A stretch of 30,879 bases of DNA. Origin: JANNAT01 sp031422555 (GTDB lineage Bacteria; Pseudomonadota; Alphaproteobacteria; Rhodobacterales; Rhodobacteraceae). A program made the translations under genes and the position numbers. The stretch covers positions 1 through 30,879 of the forward strand of contig JANPLZ010000010.1 in the NCBI GenBank assembly GCA_031422555.1, in the 5' to 3' direction. Below the pieces are notes generated by a model. The model was not told where the DNA came from. It did not search any database and saw nothing but the letters and a program-made list of their open reading frames with translations. Positions 8,141-16,710 of the stretch are shown here, piece after piece (within the stretch, counting starts at the first letter, position 1; each line of letters starts with the position of its first letter).

Positions 8141-9394
8141 CTATCCCAGCTTCAGGTTGTCGATTCCGATCAGCCGGTCATACAGCCAATACAGCACCAG
8201 AACCCCGGCCAGCAGCATCGCCGACAGCGCCGCCGCCAGCGACCAGTTCGATTTATCCATGTGAAAGTCGATCAGGTTGCTGATCAACTGCCCATCCGCA
8301 CCGCCCACCAGCGCGGGCGTGATGTAGTAGCCCACCGCCAGAATGAACACCAACAGCGCACCTGCCCCAATGCCGGGCAGGGTTTGCGGCAGATAGATGC
8401 GCCGGAACGTCGTCCAACTGGTAGCCCCCAATGACCGCGCGGCGCGGGCATAGCTGGGCGGGATGGTTTTCATCACCGAATACAGCGGCAAGATCATGAA
8501 CGGCAGCAACACATGCGTCATCACAATGATGGTGCCCGCCTGATTATACATCATCTTCAAACGGCCATCGTCATTCAACGCCCCGATGGCCACCAAGGTT
8601 TCGTTGACCACGCCCTGACTTTGCAACAGAACGATCCAACTGGTGGTGCGCACCAGCAGCGACGTCCAGAACGGCAGCAGCACCAAAATCATCAGCAAAT
8701 TGGCCTTCGCCATCGGCAATGTCGCCAGCAGATGCGCCACCGGAAACGCCAGCAGCATGCAGATCACCGTGATCAGCGCCGATAGCACAAAGGTTTTGAC
8801 GAACAGATACAGATAGATGCGGGTGTTTTCCGGCACTTTCTGGATGCTGCCATCATCGGCGCGTTCAAGATCCGCCGAGATCAGGTAAAAATCCGCAGTA
8901 TAGGCTTGCGACGCCGACCGCATCGCCTGCCACACCGCCGGATCGGCCCATTTCGGGTTCACTGCGACAAAAGCCGCTTGGTAGGGCGGCGTCAGCGTAT
9001 CGGCAACGCGGGCGGTGGCGGTGATCAAAGACCGGGTTTCCGGCAAAGTATAATTCACCCGCGTGCCGGCGATGCCTGCGGTCTTGTCCGCTTTCATCAC
9101 GGCAAAATCCTGCGCCAGTGCGGCATAGGCGGCCTCATCGGGGGCGGTGCCATCGGGGTTTGCGTCAAACCACGCCTTCACGCCGGGCGCATTGGCGGCA
9201 AAACCGTCGTGATAGATGGACCGATGCAACATCTGACCGATGGGCAGAATAAACGTGATCACCACAAACAGCAAAAGCGGCGCAACCAGCAAAAACGCCC
9301 GCCGTCTGGACCGGGCCTGCGCCTGCATCAACGCCGATCTAAGCGACCGTCCGTCAGAGGTGGTCAAAGCGGCGGTCGCGGTGGCCTCTGACAT
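8141..9394 (-). CDS. Polyamine-type ABC transporter permease (PotB-like) with a long periplasmic loop
   Basis: A 417-residue permease. TM1 (about 34-56, FLLVAPLLLFVVITFILP) is followed by about 135 mostly hydrophilic residues before TM2 (KTFVLSALITVICMLLAF). This is far longer than in the E. coli PotB model and explains the size. The EAA loop SLGATSWTTFRRIYLPQTLPG is intact. I prefer the ATG at 9394 (MSEATATAAL). A GTG at 9427 would add 11 residues but has no clear ribosome site either. It follows the binding-protein gene after a strong hairpin and precedes the partner permease by nine bases. The two permeases should form the membrane channel of one importer. Confidence 0.9.
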   Translation of the reverse strand: MSEATATAALTTSDGRSLRSALMQAQARSRRRAFLLVAPLLLFVVITFILPIGQMLHRSIYHDGFAANAPGVKAWFDANPDGTAPDEAAYAALAQDFAVMKADKTAGIAGTRVNYTLPETRSLITATARVADTLTPPYQAAFVAVNPKWADPAVWQAMRSASQAYTADFYLISADLERADDGSIQKVPENTRIYLYLFVKTFVLSALITVICMLLAFPVAHLLATLPMAKANLLMILVLLPFWTSLLVRTTSWIVLLQSQGVVNETLVAIGALNDDGRLKMMYNQAGTIIVMTHVLLPFMILPLYSVMKTIPPSYARAARSLGATSWTTFRRIYLPQTLPGIGAGALLVFILAVGYYITPALVGGADGQLISNLIDFHMDKSNWSLAAALSAMLLAGVLVLYWLYDRLIGIDNLKLG

Positions 9395-9433
9395 CGGCGG
9401 CACTTTCTGTCTGGGTGAACGCGGCACAGGAAA

Positions 9434-9455
9434 CGGGGGGCCACTCAGCCCCCCG
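9434..9455 (-). terminator. Intercistronic hairpin after the binding-protein gene
   Basis: CGGGGGGC (9434-9441) and GCCCCCCG (9448-9455) form a perfect 8-bp stem with a six-base loop in the gap between the solute-binding protein and the next permease. Only a short TTT follows on the minus strand. In ABC importer operons such hairpins often let most transcripts end, or be protected from decay, after the binding-protein gene, which keeps that protein in excess over the permeases. That role is inferred. Confidence 0.55.
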
Positions 9456-9472
9456 CATTGGTTATCAGCGGC

Positions 9473-10546
9473 TTAGTTTGCGGCCAGCCAGGCGTTGAAA
9501 CGCTCGTTCAGTTCGGCGTCTTTATCGACCCAGAACGACGACGAGGTTTCCAGCGCATTGGCAAGGTTCGCAGGCGCGGTTGGCAGGTTCGGGCCCATCA
9601 CGGTTTTGCCATCCTTGTAAAGGATTTCGGTGGCATTGGCCGATTTGCGGGCTGGACCATAGCTGATCTGCATGGCTTGGGCCTGCAGGCCTTCGGTGGA
9701 TGTCGCATAAGCGATGAACTGCATCGCGGCATCTTTGTTTGGCGCGCCTTTCGGGACGACATACATTTCGTTTTCATAGATCTGGCCATCCCAGACGATG
9801 GCAAAAGGCTTGCCCTCACCTACGGCTGCGTTGAAAATCCGGCCGTTATAGGCGGTGGTGATTGCAACTTCGCCATCCGCCAACAACTGCGGCGGCTGCG
9901 CACCTGCTTCCCACCAGACAACTTCGGATTTGATGGTGTCCAGCTTGGCAAAGGCGCGGTCAACGCCTTCGGGCGTGCCAAGCGTTGTGTAAACATCGGC
10001 AGGTGCCACGCCGTCGGCCATCAGCGCGAATTCCAGATTGGCCTTGGCCCCCTTGCGCATGCCGCGCTTGCCGGGGAATTTGGTCAGGTCAAAGAAATCG
10101 GCCACGGTTGTGGGCACGGTGCCGGTGATCTTGGTGGTGTCATAGGCAAAGATATTTGCCCAGATATCGGTCGACACGCCGCATTCGGTGATGGCACCGG
10201 GCAGGAAATCGTCAACCGCAGGCACGCCATCCGCACCGGCTGGCAGGGCTGCGGCGTCAATCGGCTCCAAAGCGCCTTCATCGCACAACCGGATCGCATC
10301 GGCATATTCCACCGAGGCGACGTCGATGGTGACATTGCCCGCTTCGACCATGGCTTTGATCGGGGTGGCGGGGTTGTCGCTGTCAACCATGACAGTGGCG
10401 ATGCCGGACGAGGCCGCAAACGGTTTGACATGCGCTTCGGTTTGCGCCGCACCGTAAGCCCCGCCCCATGACATCACCGTCAATTCCGCTTGTGCGGCGA
10501 AAGCGACGGTCGATAAGGCGGTAGACAAGATCAGTAGTTTTTTCAT
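9473..10546 (-). CDS. Periplasmic solute-binding protein, polyamine type (PotD-like)
   Basis: A 357-residue periplasmic receptor that delivers ligand to the two permeases. The first 20 residues (MKKLLILSTALSTVAFAAQA) are a classical signal peptide cleaved after AQA. The mature protein begins ELTVMSWGGAYGAAQ, the opening of the bacterial extracellular solute-binding family that includes PotD and PotF. Later segments rich in Trp/Asp/Glu (EVVWWEAGAQPPQLL, AIVWDGQIYENEMY) fit a ligand cleft. It lies between the ATPase gene (84-base gap) and the first permease (78-base gap), and a hairpin follows its stop codon. The exact ligand (putrescine, spermidine or another cationic amine) is not resolved from sequence. 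Confidence 0.93.
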   Translation of the reverse strand: MKKLLILSTALSTVAFAAQAELTVMSWGGAYGAAQTEAHVKPFAASSGIATVMVDSDNPATPIKAMVEAGNVTIDVASVEYADAIRLCDEGALEPIDAAALPAGADGVPAVDDFLPGAITECGVSTDIWANIFAYDTTKITGTVPTTVADFFDLTKFPGKRGMRKGAKANLEFALMADGVAPADVYTTLGTPEGVDRAFAKLDTIKSEVVWWEAGAQPPQLLADGEVAITTAYNGRIFNAAVGEGKPFAIVWDGQIYENEMYVVPKGAPNKDAAMQFIAYATSTEGLQAQAMQISYGPARKSANATEILYKDGKTVMGPNLPTAPANLANALETSSSFWVDKDAELNERFNAWLAAN

Positions 10547-10630
10547 GTGTTAGCTCCCAGGTTGAACAGAATAAGCTTTACGAACAGTCGGCTGCAGATA
10601 GATCGGCGGTGGTATGGGCCAAGTGCAAAT

Positions 10631-11734
10631 CTATACAGGGTCAAGCGCGCGGGCATCTTGCGGATGCCAGCCCACATTGATTTTCTCGCCGGGGGACAGG
10701 CGGGTTTGCCCCAGCGTATTGCGCATTTTCATCACGAAATCATGCGATCCGGCCACGTTCAGCCGCACCCGCAGAATATCGCCCATGTAGATAACTTCAA
10801 GCACTTCGGCAGCCACCCTGTGCGCGCCGGGTGGCATCATTTCGGGTTTGAATTCCACCCGTTCCGGGCGGATCGACACCAAGGTTTTTTGCCCCTTTTG
10901 GCCCACGTTGACTGGAGTTGCGTCGATCAACTCGCCGCTGTCCAAGCGCACCAGCGCCTTGCCATCCGACAATTCTTCGATCACGCCCAGCAGCTTGTTG
11001 TTCTCGCCGATAAACTGCGCGACGAAAGCATTGTCGGGGCGTTCATAAAGATCGGCAGGCGGGGCCAATTGCTGAATGCGGCCATCGTTGAACACCGCCA
11101 CACGGTCTGACATCGTCAGCGCCTCGCCCTGATCATGGGTGACATAGACCACCGTGATGCCAAGACTTTCGTGCAAATGCTTGATTTCAAACTGCATATG
11201 TTCGCGCAACTGTTTGTCCAGCGCGCCCAAAGGTTCGTCCATCAACACCAGCTTGGGGTCAAACACCAAAGCCCGGGCCAGCGCGATGCGTTGTTGCTGG
11301 CCGCCAGACAGCTGCGCCGGGCGGCGGTTGATAAAGCCATACATCTGCACCATGTCCAGCGCACGTTTGACCTTGGCCTCGCGGTCGGATTTGTTCATGC
11401 CGCGCACTTCCAGCGGAAACGCCAGATTTTCGCCCACAGTCATATGCGGGAACAGTGCATAATTTTGAAACACCATGCCAATGCCGCGCTTGTGCGGTGG
11501 CACCTGATTGATCGGGCGCCCGTCCAGCGTGATCTCGCCGTTAGTTGCGGTTTCAAACCCAGCCAGCATCATCAGGCAGGTGGTCTTGCCAGATCCCGAT
11601 GGCCCAAGCATGGTTAAAAACTCGCCCTTGGCGATCGCCAGATTCAGGTCTTTGACCACCAATGACACGCCGTCATAGCTTTTTTGCACATGATCAAACA
11701 CGACAAAATCGTCGCTTGGGCTGGCTGATGCCAC
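10631..11734 (-). CDS. Polyamine-type ABC transporter ATP-binding protein (PotA-like)
   Basis: A 367-residue ATPase that powers the importer encoded just downstream. Walker A GPSGSGKT is at residues 44-51, the Q-loop is in GMVFQNYALFPH, the signature is LSGGQQQRIALARAL, Walker B is LVLMDEPLGALD, and the switch His is in YVTHDQGEAL. The C-terminal ~120 residues form the TOBE regulatory domain typical of PotA. I chose the GTG at 11734 (product MASASPSDD) because GGGGAG lies six bases upstream. An earlier GTG at 11770 lacks such a site. It is the first gene of the four-gene minus-strand importer set, and the 237 bases between it and the RTX gene should hold its promoter. Confidence 0.94.
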   Translation of the reverse strand: MASASPSDDFVVFDHVQKSYDGVSLVVKDLNLAIAKGEFLTMLGPSGSGKTTCLMMLAGFETATNGEITLDGRPINQVPPHKRGIGMVFQNYALFPHMTVGENLAFPLEVRGMNKSDREAKVKRALDMVQMYGFINRRPAQLSGGQQQRIALARALVFDPKLVLMDEPLGALDKQLREHMQFEIKHLHESLGITVVYVTHDQGEALTMSDRVAVFNDGRIQQLAPPADLYERPDNAFVAQFIGENNKLLGVIEELSDGKALVRLDSGELIDATPVNVGQKGQKTLVSIRPERVEFKPEMMPPGAHRVAAEVLEVIYMGDILRVRLNVAGSHDFVMKMRNTLGQTRLSPGEKINVGWHPQDARALDPV

Positions 11735-11740
11735 GCGGTT

Positions 11741-11746
11741 CTCCCC
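11741..11746 (-). promoter_or_regulatory. Ribosome binding site deciding the ATPase start
   Basis: GGGGAG on the minus strand, six bases before the GTG at 11734. It favours that codon over the GTG at 11770, which has no purine-rich tract at a suitable distance. Confidence 0.6.
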
Positions 11747-11971
11747 ATAGGTCCGGCAGTTTTCCTGCACTTGTAGGATGCGATCTAACCGATGGTTGCG
11801 ATTCTATGCAAATGACTTGTCCAAAGTTTGCGCAGTTCGGGCAAATAAGGGGCATTTGGGCAGAATTTCAGCCAGCCACAGCCAGACTGCCCGCCAAATC
11901 AGCATCTGTTGGGGAATTGACCTTGGACGGTCAGATCGGACGCAACAGCATTTTTATCCCCGGCAGTCCAT

Positions 11972-13567
11972 TTACCCGGTGGTGGCAAAAATCCGTTGGG
12001 CTGCCAAAATCTGTGCCTTGCTGCTGCCGGGCTGCGGGATTTGCCGGGCAAATCCGGTCTGCAAGGCGGCCATCGCCTGAACCCGCGACAAAAGCACTTT
12101 GCAGCGCGGCCCGTAGATATCGGCAATCGTGCCCCGCCCGCCCGCCTTGGCCTGCAACGCCAGCACAACGCCCAAAACTGCGCGCCGAACGTCTGGTGCC
12201 AAAGCCGCCATAGCCATCGGGCCGGGATAAAAACTTTCAACCTGCGCGCCGGATGCCAGCAAAACCGCGTGCTGCGGCAGCATCAGATGATGATAGCTGA
12301 CCTGTTTCATGCCCAAAGCGGCCCTTGCCCCCCGGCCATATTGGGCAAAATGGCGCGCCCGGATCAAGCCCGCCGATATCCCCGGCACGCAGATCGCATG
12401 TTGCGGCGATAGATACAGCGCCGCGTCATTGCCAATGGCACCGGGGGCAAAGCGGACCGGCACCGCGCCGGGAAGGCGGACCAAATCCTGTGGCCCAAAT
12501 ATGCGCTGGCCCTGCCAGATCACCGGAACCGCAACGCCTGCGGCGGTTAATACCAGATCGCCCACGGCAATATCCTGCACCGCCCGCAGCCCACACGGCG
12601 TTGCAAGCAAGGTGTTTGCCACAAAACACGGCACCCCCATCGCCGCCAACAGGCCGGGGTTCTTAAAGACATCCGGAGCAACGCCTTGCAGCACCACCGT
12701 TTCACCTTGCGGGAACGTCAGCACGGCATTGCCGCGGCCATCATCAGAAACCGCCACATCCCGCGACCGCACGGGCGAGCCGTCAGGGTTGGTCAGATCA
12801 GAGACATCCAGTTGATCCGCCGTGCGCCCGTTGACAAGGCTGCGGTCAAAATCAAGGATGGTGTCGTGGCCGCCGTTGCGGTCAAACACAAAAAAATCAC
12901 CGCCCTGTCCGCCCGACAGCTGGTCATCCCCCGCCCCACCGCGCAGCGTATCGGACCCGTTGCCGCCAGACAGGCTGTCGGCGCCCGCCCCACCGAACAA
13001 CGCATCCCCGCCGTTGCCGCCGTCCATCTGATCGTTGCCAACACCGCCTTCGATGGCGTCTTCACCGTTGCCGCTGTATAATTTGTCATCACCAGTGCCG
13101 CCAAACAGCGTGTCCTGCCCGGTATCGCCGGTCAGTGTGTCGTTGCCGTCCCCGCCATAAAGCGCGTCATCGCCGTTCTGGCCGTCGATGCGGTCATTGC
13201 CCGCGTCGCCCGACAGTTGATCATTGCCGCCTTCACCGTCCAGATAATCATTGCCTTCGCCGCCATAAGTCATGTCATCGTCGTTGCCGCTGTAGATGGT
13301 ATCGTTGCCTGTGCCGCCGAAACTGACATCACGGCCACTGCCGTTGCCGCCGCCGAATTCATCGTCGATCTGGTCATCCCCTGCGCCGCCATAAACGGTG
13401 TCATCCCCCGCCTTGCCTTCAATGCGGTCATTGCCGTCGCCGCCATAGACGCTGTCGTTGCCTGCGCCTGCATTAACGCTGTCGTTGCCAGCACCGCCGT
13501 AAACCTGATCTTGCTCCGCGCCGGTGGTGACAGAATCGTTGCCGCTGTTGCCGTAAATTGCTGCCAT
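11972..13567 (-). CDS. RTX calcium-binding repeat protein with C-terminal Hint domain
   Basis: A 531-residue protein. From the ATG at 13567 (MAAIYGNSGND) almost the whole first 220 residues are RTX nonapeptide repeats of the GGxGxDxLx type, which fold into a calcium-bound beta-roll, ended by GDFFVFDRNGGHDTILDFD. A linker is followed by a Hint (hedgehog/intein-like) domain from Cys314: PCFVANTLLATPCG, then GDLVLT, then LSPQHAICVPG and HHLMLPQHAVLLASGAQVESF. This architecture is common in Rhodobacteraceae. RTX proteins leave by type I secretion, but no ABC/MFP secretion genes lie in this window. No enzymatic domain is visible. Hint domains can cleave or splice themselves, but whether this one is active is unknown. 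An in-frame start 16 residues upstream is possible but adds no known motif. Confidence 0.92.
   Translation of the reverse strand: MAAIYGNSGNDSVTTGAEQDQVYGGAGNDSVNAGAGNDSVYGGDGNDRIEGKAGDDTVYGGAGDDQIDDEFGGGNGSGRDVSFGGTGNDTIYSGNDDDMTYGGEGNDYLDGEGGNDQLSGDAGNDRIDGQNGDDALYGGDGNDTLTGDTGQDTLFGGTGDDKLYSGNGEDAIEGGVGNDQMDGGNGGDALFGGAGADSLSGGNGSDTLRGGAGDDQLSGGQGGDFFVFDRNGGHDTILDFDRSLVNGRTADQLDVSDLTNPDGSPVRSRDVAVSDDGRGNAVLTFPQGETVVLQGVAPDVFKNPGLLAAMGVPCFVANTLLATPCGLRAVQDIAVGDLVLTAAGVAVPVIWQGQRIFGPQDLVRLPGAVPVRFAPGAIGNDAALYLSPQHAICVPGISAGLIRARHFAQYGRGARAALGMKQVSYHHLMLPQHAVLLASGAQVESFYPGPMAMAALAPDVRRAVLGVVLALQAKAGGRGTIADIYGPRCKVLLSRVQAMAALQTGFARQIPQPGSSKAQILAAQRIFATTG
12905..13557 (-). repeat. RTX-encoding tandem repeat tract
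   Basis: About 27-base units (nine codons) repeat imperfectly along this stretch, visible on the plus strand as recurring GTCATTGCC, CCGCC and GTCGTTGCC phrases. They encode the GGxGxDxLx repeats of the protein at 11972-13567. Units vary in sequence and in spacing; an acidic spacer (DDEFGGGNGSGRD) interrupts them near 13320-13370. Confidence 0.85.
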
Positions 13568-13755
13568 CGCCAGACCCTGTTCCCCACACGCGCGCAGCAC
13601 AGACCACGCGCGCAACCGGGCCTGCCAAGCGAATTTCTTGCCTTTGCAGCCCTTATGCCTTGGGGGGATTGGCAGATAAAACCGCTGACACGGCGTTAAT
13701 CCTGCGGCGCAAACTGCCGAAGATTTTGTTCAAATGTGCAGGCGTGGGAAGAATG

Positions 13756-13842
13756 TGGTGCGGATAAAAGGACTCGAACCTTCACGGGTGTTACCCCACA
13801 GCGACCTCAACGCTGCGCGTCTACCAATTCCGCCATATCCGC
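13756..13842 (-). tRNA. tRNA-Leu (anticodon GAG)
   Basis: On the minus strand GCGGATA (13842-13836) pairs with TATCCGC (13766-13760). The discriminator is A and CCA is encoded at 13758-13756. The D arm, a long variable arm and the T arm GGTTCGAGTCC are in place. The anticodon loop TTGAGGT gives GAG (13808-13806), which reads CUC and CUU. The 87-base length fits a class II leucine tRNA. It reads toward the RTX gene, separated by 188 bases with no clear terminator. Confidence 0.96.
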
Positions 13843-14007
13843 ACACTTTGGTCTTGGTGGCGGGTGTGTAGCCGCACTGCGCTGTGATGAAAAGAGGGAT
13901 TCTGCGGCAGCGTCACAGCGGCGCTTGGTTGCAATCCGTGCCAAAGACCGCCATTTCTGCAGCAACCGCCGGCCGGATAGTGGCCCAATCATTCAAGGAT
14001 CCGCAGC

Positions 14008-14655
14008 GTGGAGTGGCAGCATCTGACCGGCTATGCGCCCTACACCGCCACCTTGGCCGCGATGGAGGCCCGGGTGGCGCAAATCTCGGCAGGCACTGCA
14101 CCCGAAGCGATCTGGCTGCTGGAACATCCGCCGCTATACACGGCGGGCACGTCCGCAAATGCCGCTGATCTGATTGATCCGGGCCGATTTCCGGTGTTTG
14201 CCGCCGGACGGGGCGGGCAATATACCTATCATGGCCCCGGTCAGCGCGTGGCCTATACTTTGTTGGATCTGAACACCCGTGGCCGCGATGTGCGTCAGTT
14301 CGTGCGTGCGCTGGAAGACTGGATCATCGCCACGCTGGCCGAATTCAACGTCAAGGGCGAGCGTCGGGCGGGCCGGGTGGGGGTTTGGGTGGTGCGCCAT
14401 GACCGCGCGCCGGATGCCAATGGCACTTTGCGCGAAGACAAGATTGCCGCCATCGGGATAAAGCTGCGCCGTTGGGTGGCGTTTCACGGCATCTCGATCA
14501 ATGTTGATCCCGATCTGTCGCATTTTGATGGCATCGTGCCGTGCGGCATTGCCGGGCACGGGGTGACATCGTTGGTCGATCTGGGCTTGCCGGTGACGAT
14601 GCAGGATCTGGATGCAGCGTTGATGCGGTGCTTTGCGCAGGTGTTTGGGGGCTAA
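14008..14655 (+). CDS. lipB: Octanoyltransferase (lipoate-protein ligase B)
   Basis: Transfers octanoyl from octanoyl-ACP to the lipoyl domains of 2-oxoacid dehydrogenases and the glycine cleavage H protein, the first step of lipoate synthesis. The 215-residue product carries the signature GRGGQYTYHGPGQ and the catalytic pair Lys152 (GIKLRRW) and Cys179 (IVPCGIAGHG). The start is a GTG with AAGGA eight bases upstream (13995-13999). It precedes ctaD by 259 bases. lipA is not in the window. Confidence 0.96.
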   Translation: MEWQHLTGYAPYTATLAAMEARVAQISAGTAPEAIWLLEHPPLYTAGTSANAADLIDPGRFPVFAAGRGGQYTYHGPGQRVAYTLLDLNTRGRDVRQFVRALEDWIIATLAEFNVKGERRAGRVGVWVVRHDRAPDANGTLREDKIAAIGIKLRRWVAFHGISINVDPDLSHFDGIVPCGIAGHGVTSLVDLGLPVTMQDLDAALMRCFAQVFGG

Positions 14656-14822
14656 GGAACCGCCGGAAATCTAGGGATCAAGCCAGCCAAGACTGCAGCG
14701 AAATCAGCAAACAAACCAGCCATTTGCGGTTGCCATTTTTCACCGCCTCCTATGTTTCCAATTATCCGCCCCGCAATCCGCAAAAACCACACGAAAAATG
14801 CGCCCTGCGTCAAAGTCAGACA

Positions 14823-14851
14823 TTGCTCTGCGCAGGCGCGCAAACTAAAGA
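14823..14851 (+). promoter_or_regulatory. Candidate sigma-70-type promoter for ctaD
   Basis: TTGCTC (14823-14828) and TAAAGA (14846-14851) are separated by 17 bases and lie 64 bases before the ctaD start, in the only sizeable gap ahead of that gene. The match to consensus is modest, and no clear FNR box was found nearby. Confidence 0.35.
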
Positions 14852-14914
14852 TAAAGTGTAAACTTGTGCCACCTATCATGGCAGCACAGATCGAAATGAA
14901 TACGGGAGACGCCT

Positions 14915-16585
14915 ATGGCAGATGCAGCCATCCATGGCCACGAACATGACAGCCGCGGATTTTTCACCCGCTGGTTCATGTCGACCAACCACAAGGATAT
15001 CGGAATCCTTTATCTGTTTACCTCGGGGGTCGCTGGCCTGCTCTCGGTGATCTTCACTGTTTTCATGCGGCTAGAGCTGATGGAACCCGGCGTGCAGTAT
15101 ATGTGCATGGAGGGGACGCGCCTTGTGGCCGATGCGGCCCGCGAATGCACCCCGAACGGGCATTTGTGGAACGTGACGGTGACCGCGCATGGCATCTTGA
15201 TGATGTTCTTTGTGGTTATTCCGGCGCTGTTTGGCGGATTTGGCAACTACTTCATGCCGTTGCAGATCGGTGCGCCGGATATGGCGTTCCCGCGGATGAA
15301 CAACCTGTCTTACTGGATGTATGTCGCAGGCACCTCGCTGGCGGTGGCATCGGTGTTTTCGCCGGGCGGTAATGATCAGTTGGGGTCGGGCGTTGGCTGG
15401 GTTCTGTATCCGCCACTGTCGACAATTGAAACCGGCTATGCGATGGATCTGGCAATCTTTGCCGTCCACCTTTCGGGGGCCTCGTCGATCCTTGGGGCGA
15501 TCAACATGATCACCACCTTCCTGAACATGCGCGCACCGGGGATGACCTTGCACAAAGTGCCGCTGTTCGGCTGGTCGATCTTTGTCACCGCATGGCTGAT
15601 TTTGCTGTCGTTGCCGGTTCTCGCCGGTGCCATCACCATGCTGCTGACCGACCGCAACTTTGGCACCACCTTCTTTGATCCGGCCGGGGGTGGTGATCCG
15701 ATCCTGTATCAGCACATCTTGTGGTTCTTCGGGCACCCCGAAGTTTACATCATCGTGATCCCGGCCTTTGGGATTGTCAGTCAGGTGATCTCGACTTTCT
15801 CGCGCAAGCCGATCTTCGGCTATCTGCCAATGGTTTACGCGATGGTGGCGATTGGCGTGCTGGGGTTTGTTGTCTGGGCGCACCATATGTATACGGTCGG
15901 CATGTCAGTGACGCAGCAAAGTTACTTCATGCTGGCCACCATGGTGATCGCGGTGCCGACGGGGATCAAGATTTTCTCATGGATCGCCACGATGTGGGGC
16001 GGCTCGATTGAGTTCAAAACCCCGATGCTGTTCGCCGTCGGCTTTATCTTCCTGTTCACGGTTGGCGGCGTCACCGGCATCGTGCTGTCACAAGCGCCGA
16101 TCGATCGGGCCTATCACGATACCTATTACGTCATCGCGCACTTTCACTATGTGATGAGCTTAGGCGCGGTGTTTGGCATCTTTGCCGGGATTTATTTCTG
16201 GATCGGCAAGATGTCGGGGCGGCAATACCCGGAATGGGCTGGAAAGCTGCACTTCTGGGCGATGTTCATCGGGTCTAACCTGACGTTTTTCCCGCAGCAC
16301 TTCCTTGGCCGCCAAGGCATGCCGCGCCGCTATATCGACTACCCCGAAGCCTATGCCTATTGGAACTGGTTCTCGACCATGGGGGCGTTCCTGTCGTTCG
16401 CGTCTTTTGTGTTCTTCCTTGGCATCGTGTTCTACACGCTGTTTGCGGGCCGCAAGATCACCGAGAACAACTATTGGAACGAATACGCCGACACGCTGGA
16501 ATGGACGCTGCCTTGCCCGCCGCCCGAACACACGTTCGAGCAACTGCCCAAGCGCAGTGACTGGGACAAAGGCCACGCCCATTAA
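14915..16585 (+). CDS. ctaD: Cytochrome c oxidase subunit I (aa3 type)
   Basis: The 556-residue catalytic subunit of the heme-copper oxidase, with twelve membrane helices. It reduces oxygen at the heme a3-CuB site. Ligands are visible: His92 (TAHGILMMFF) and His411 (second His of AHFHYV) for heme a, His409 for heme a3, and His274, His323 and His324 for CuB. Tyr278 in GHPEVY is the His-cross-linked tyrosine. Glu276 marks the A1 subclass with a D-channel end point, and the K-channel lysine lies in PTGIKIFSW, so proton pumping should be intact. GGGAG six bases upstream supports the start. Subunits II and III and the assembly genes are not nearby, as is usual for ctaD in Rhodobacteraceae. A strong terminator follows. 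Confidence 0.98.
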   Translation: MADAAIHGHEHDSRGFFTRWFMSTNHKDIGILYLFTSGVAGLLSVIFTVFMRLELMEPGVQYMCMEGTRLVADAARECTPNGHLWNVTVTAHGILMMFFVVIPALFGGFGNYFMPLQIGAPDMAFPRMNNLSYWMYVAGTSLAVASVFSPGGNDQLGSGVGWVLYPPLSTIETGYAMDLAIFAVHLSGASSILGAINMITTFLNMRAPGMTLHKVPLFGWSIFVTAWLILLSLPVLAGAITMLLTDRNFGTTFFDPAGGGDPILYQHILWFFGHPEVYIIVIPAFGIVSQVISTFSRKPIFGYLPMVYAMVAIGVLGFVVWAHHMYTVGMSVTQQSYFMLATMVIAVPTGIKIFSWIATMWGGSIEFKTPMLFAVGFIFLFTVGGVTGIVLSQAPIDRAYHDTYYVIAHFHYVMSLGAVFGIFAGIYFWIGKMSGRQYPEWAGKLHFWAMFIGSNLTFFPQHFLGRQGMPRRYIDYPEAYAYWNWFSTMGAFLSFASFVFFLGIVFYTLFAGRKITENNYWNEYADTLEWTLPCPPPEHTFEQLPKRSDWDKGHAH

Positions 16586-16599
16586 CCAGATCAAAGTTC

Positions 16600-16630
16600 A
16601 AAAGGCCCCCGATCCGTTCGGGGGCCTTTT
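16600..16630 (+). terminator. Rho-independent terminator after ctaD
   Basis: AAAAGGCCCCC (16600-16610) pairs perfectly with GGGGGCCTTTT (16620-16630) around a nine-base loop, 14 bases after the ctaD stop. The stem ends in a T-run on the plus strand. By symmetry it has an A/T-flanked form on the minus strand too, but no gene there needs it. Confidence 0.9.
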
Positions 16631-16710
16631 GCATGGCAGGGTGCTGCACGCGCGGCTGGTGCGGCGCCACGCCGCCTTTCTTTTTGAAGGCCGCCGCATA
16701 GTTCCTTACT

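Noticed and set aside
9458..10471. Plus-strand frame of 337 codons
   Set aside because: Antisense shadow of the solute-binding protein gene, which has a signal peptide and clear family sequence.
12905..13557. Possible CRISPR-like or minisatellite array
   Set aside because: The repeats are about 27 bases, in frame, without unique spacers, and encode RTX nonapeptides.
13843..13990. Promoter for tRNA-Leu on the minus strand
   Set aside because: TTTTCA and TACACA with about 17 bases between them are near the right place, but the match is too weak to list.
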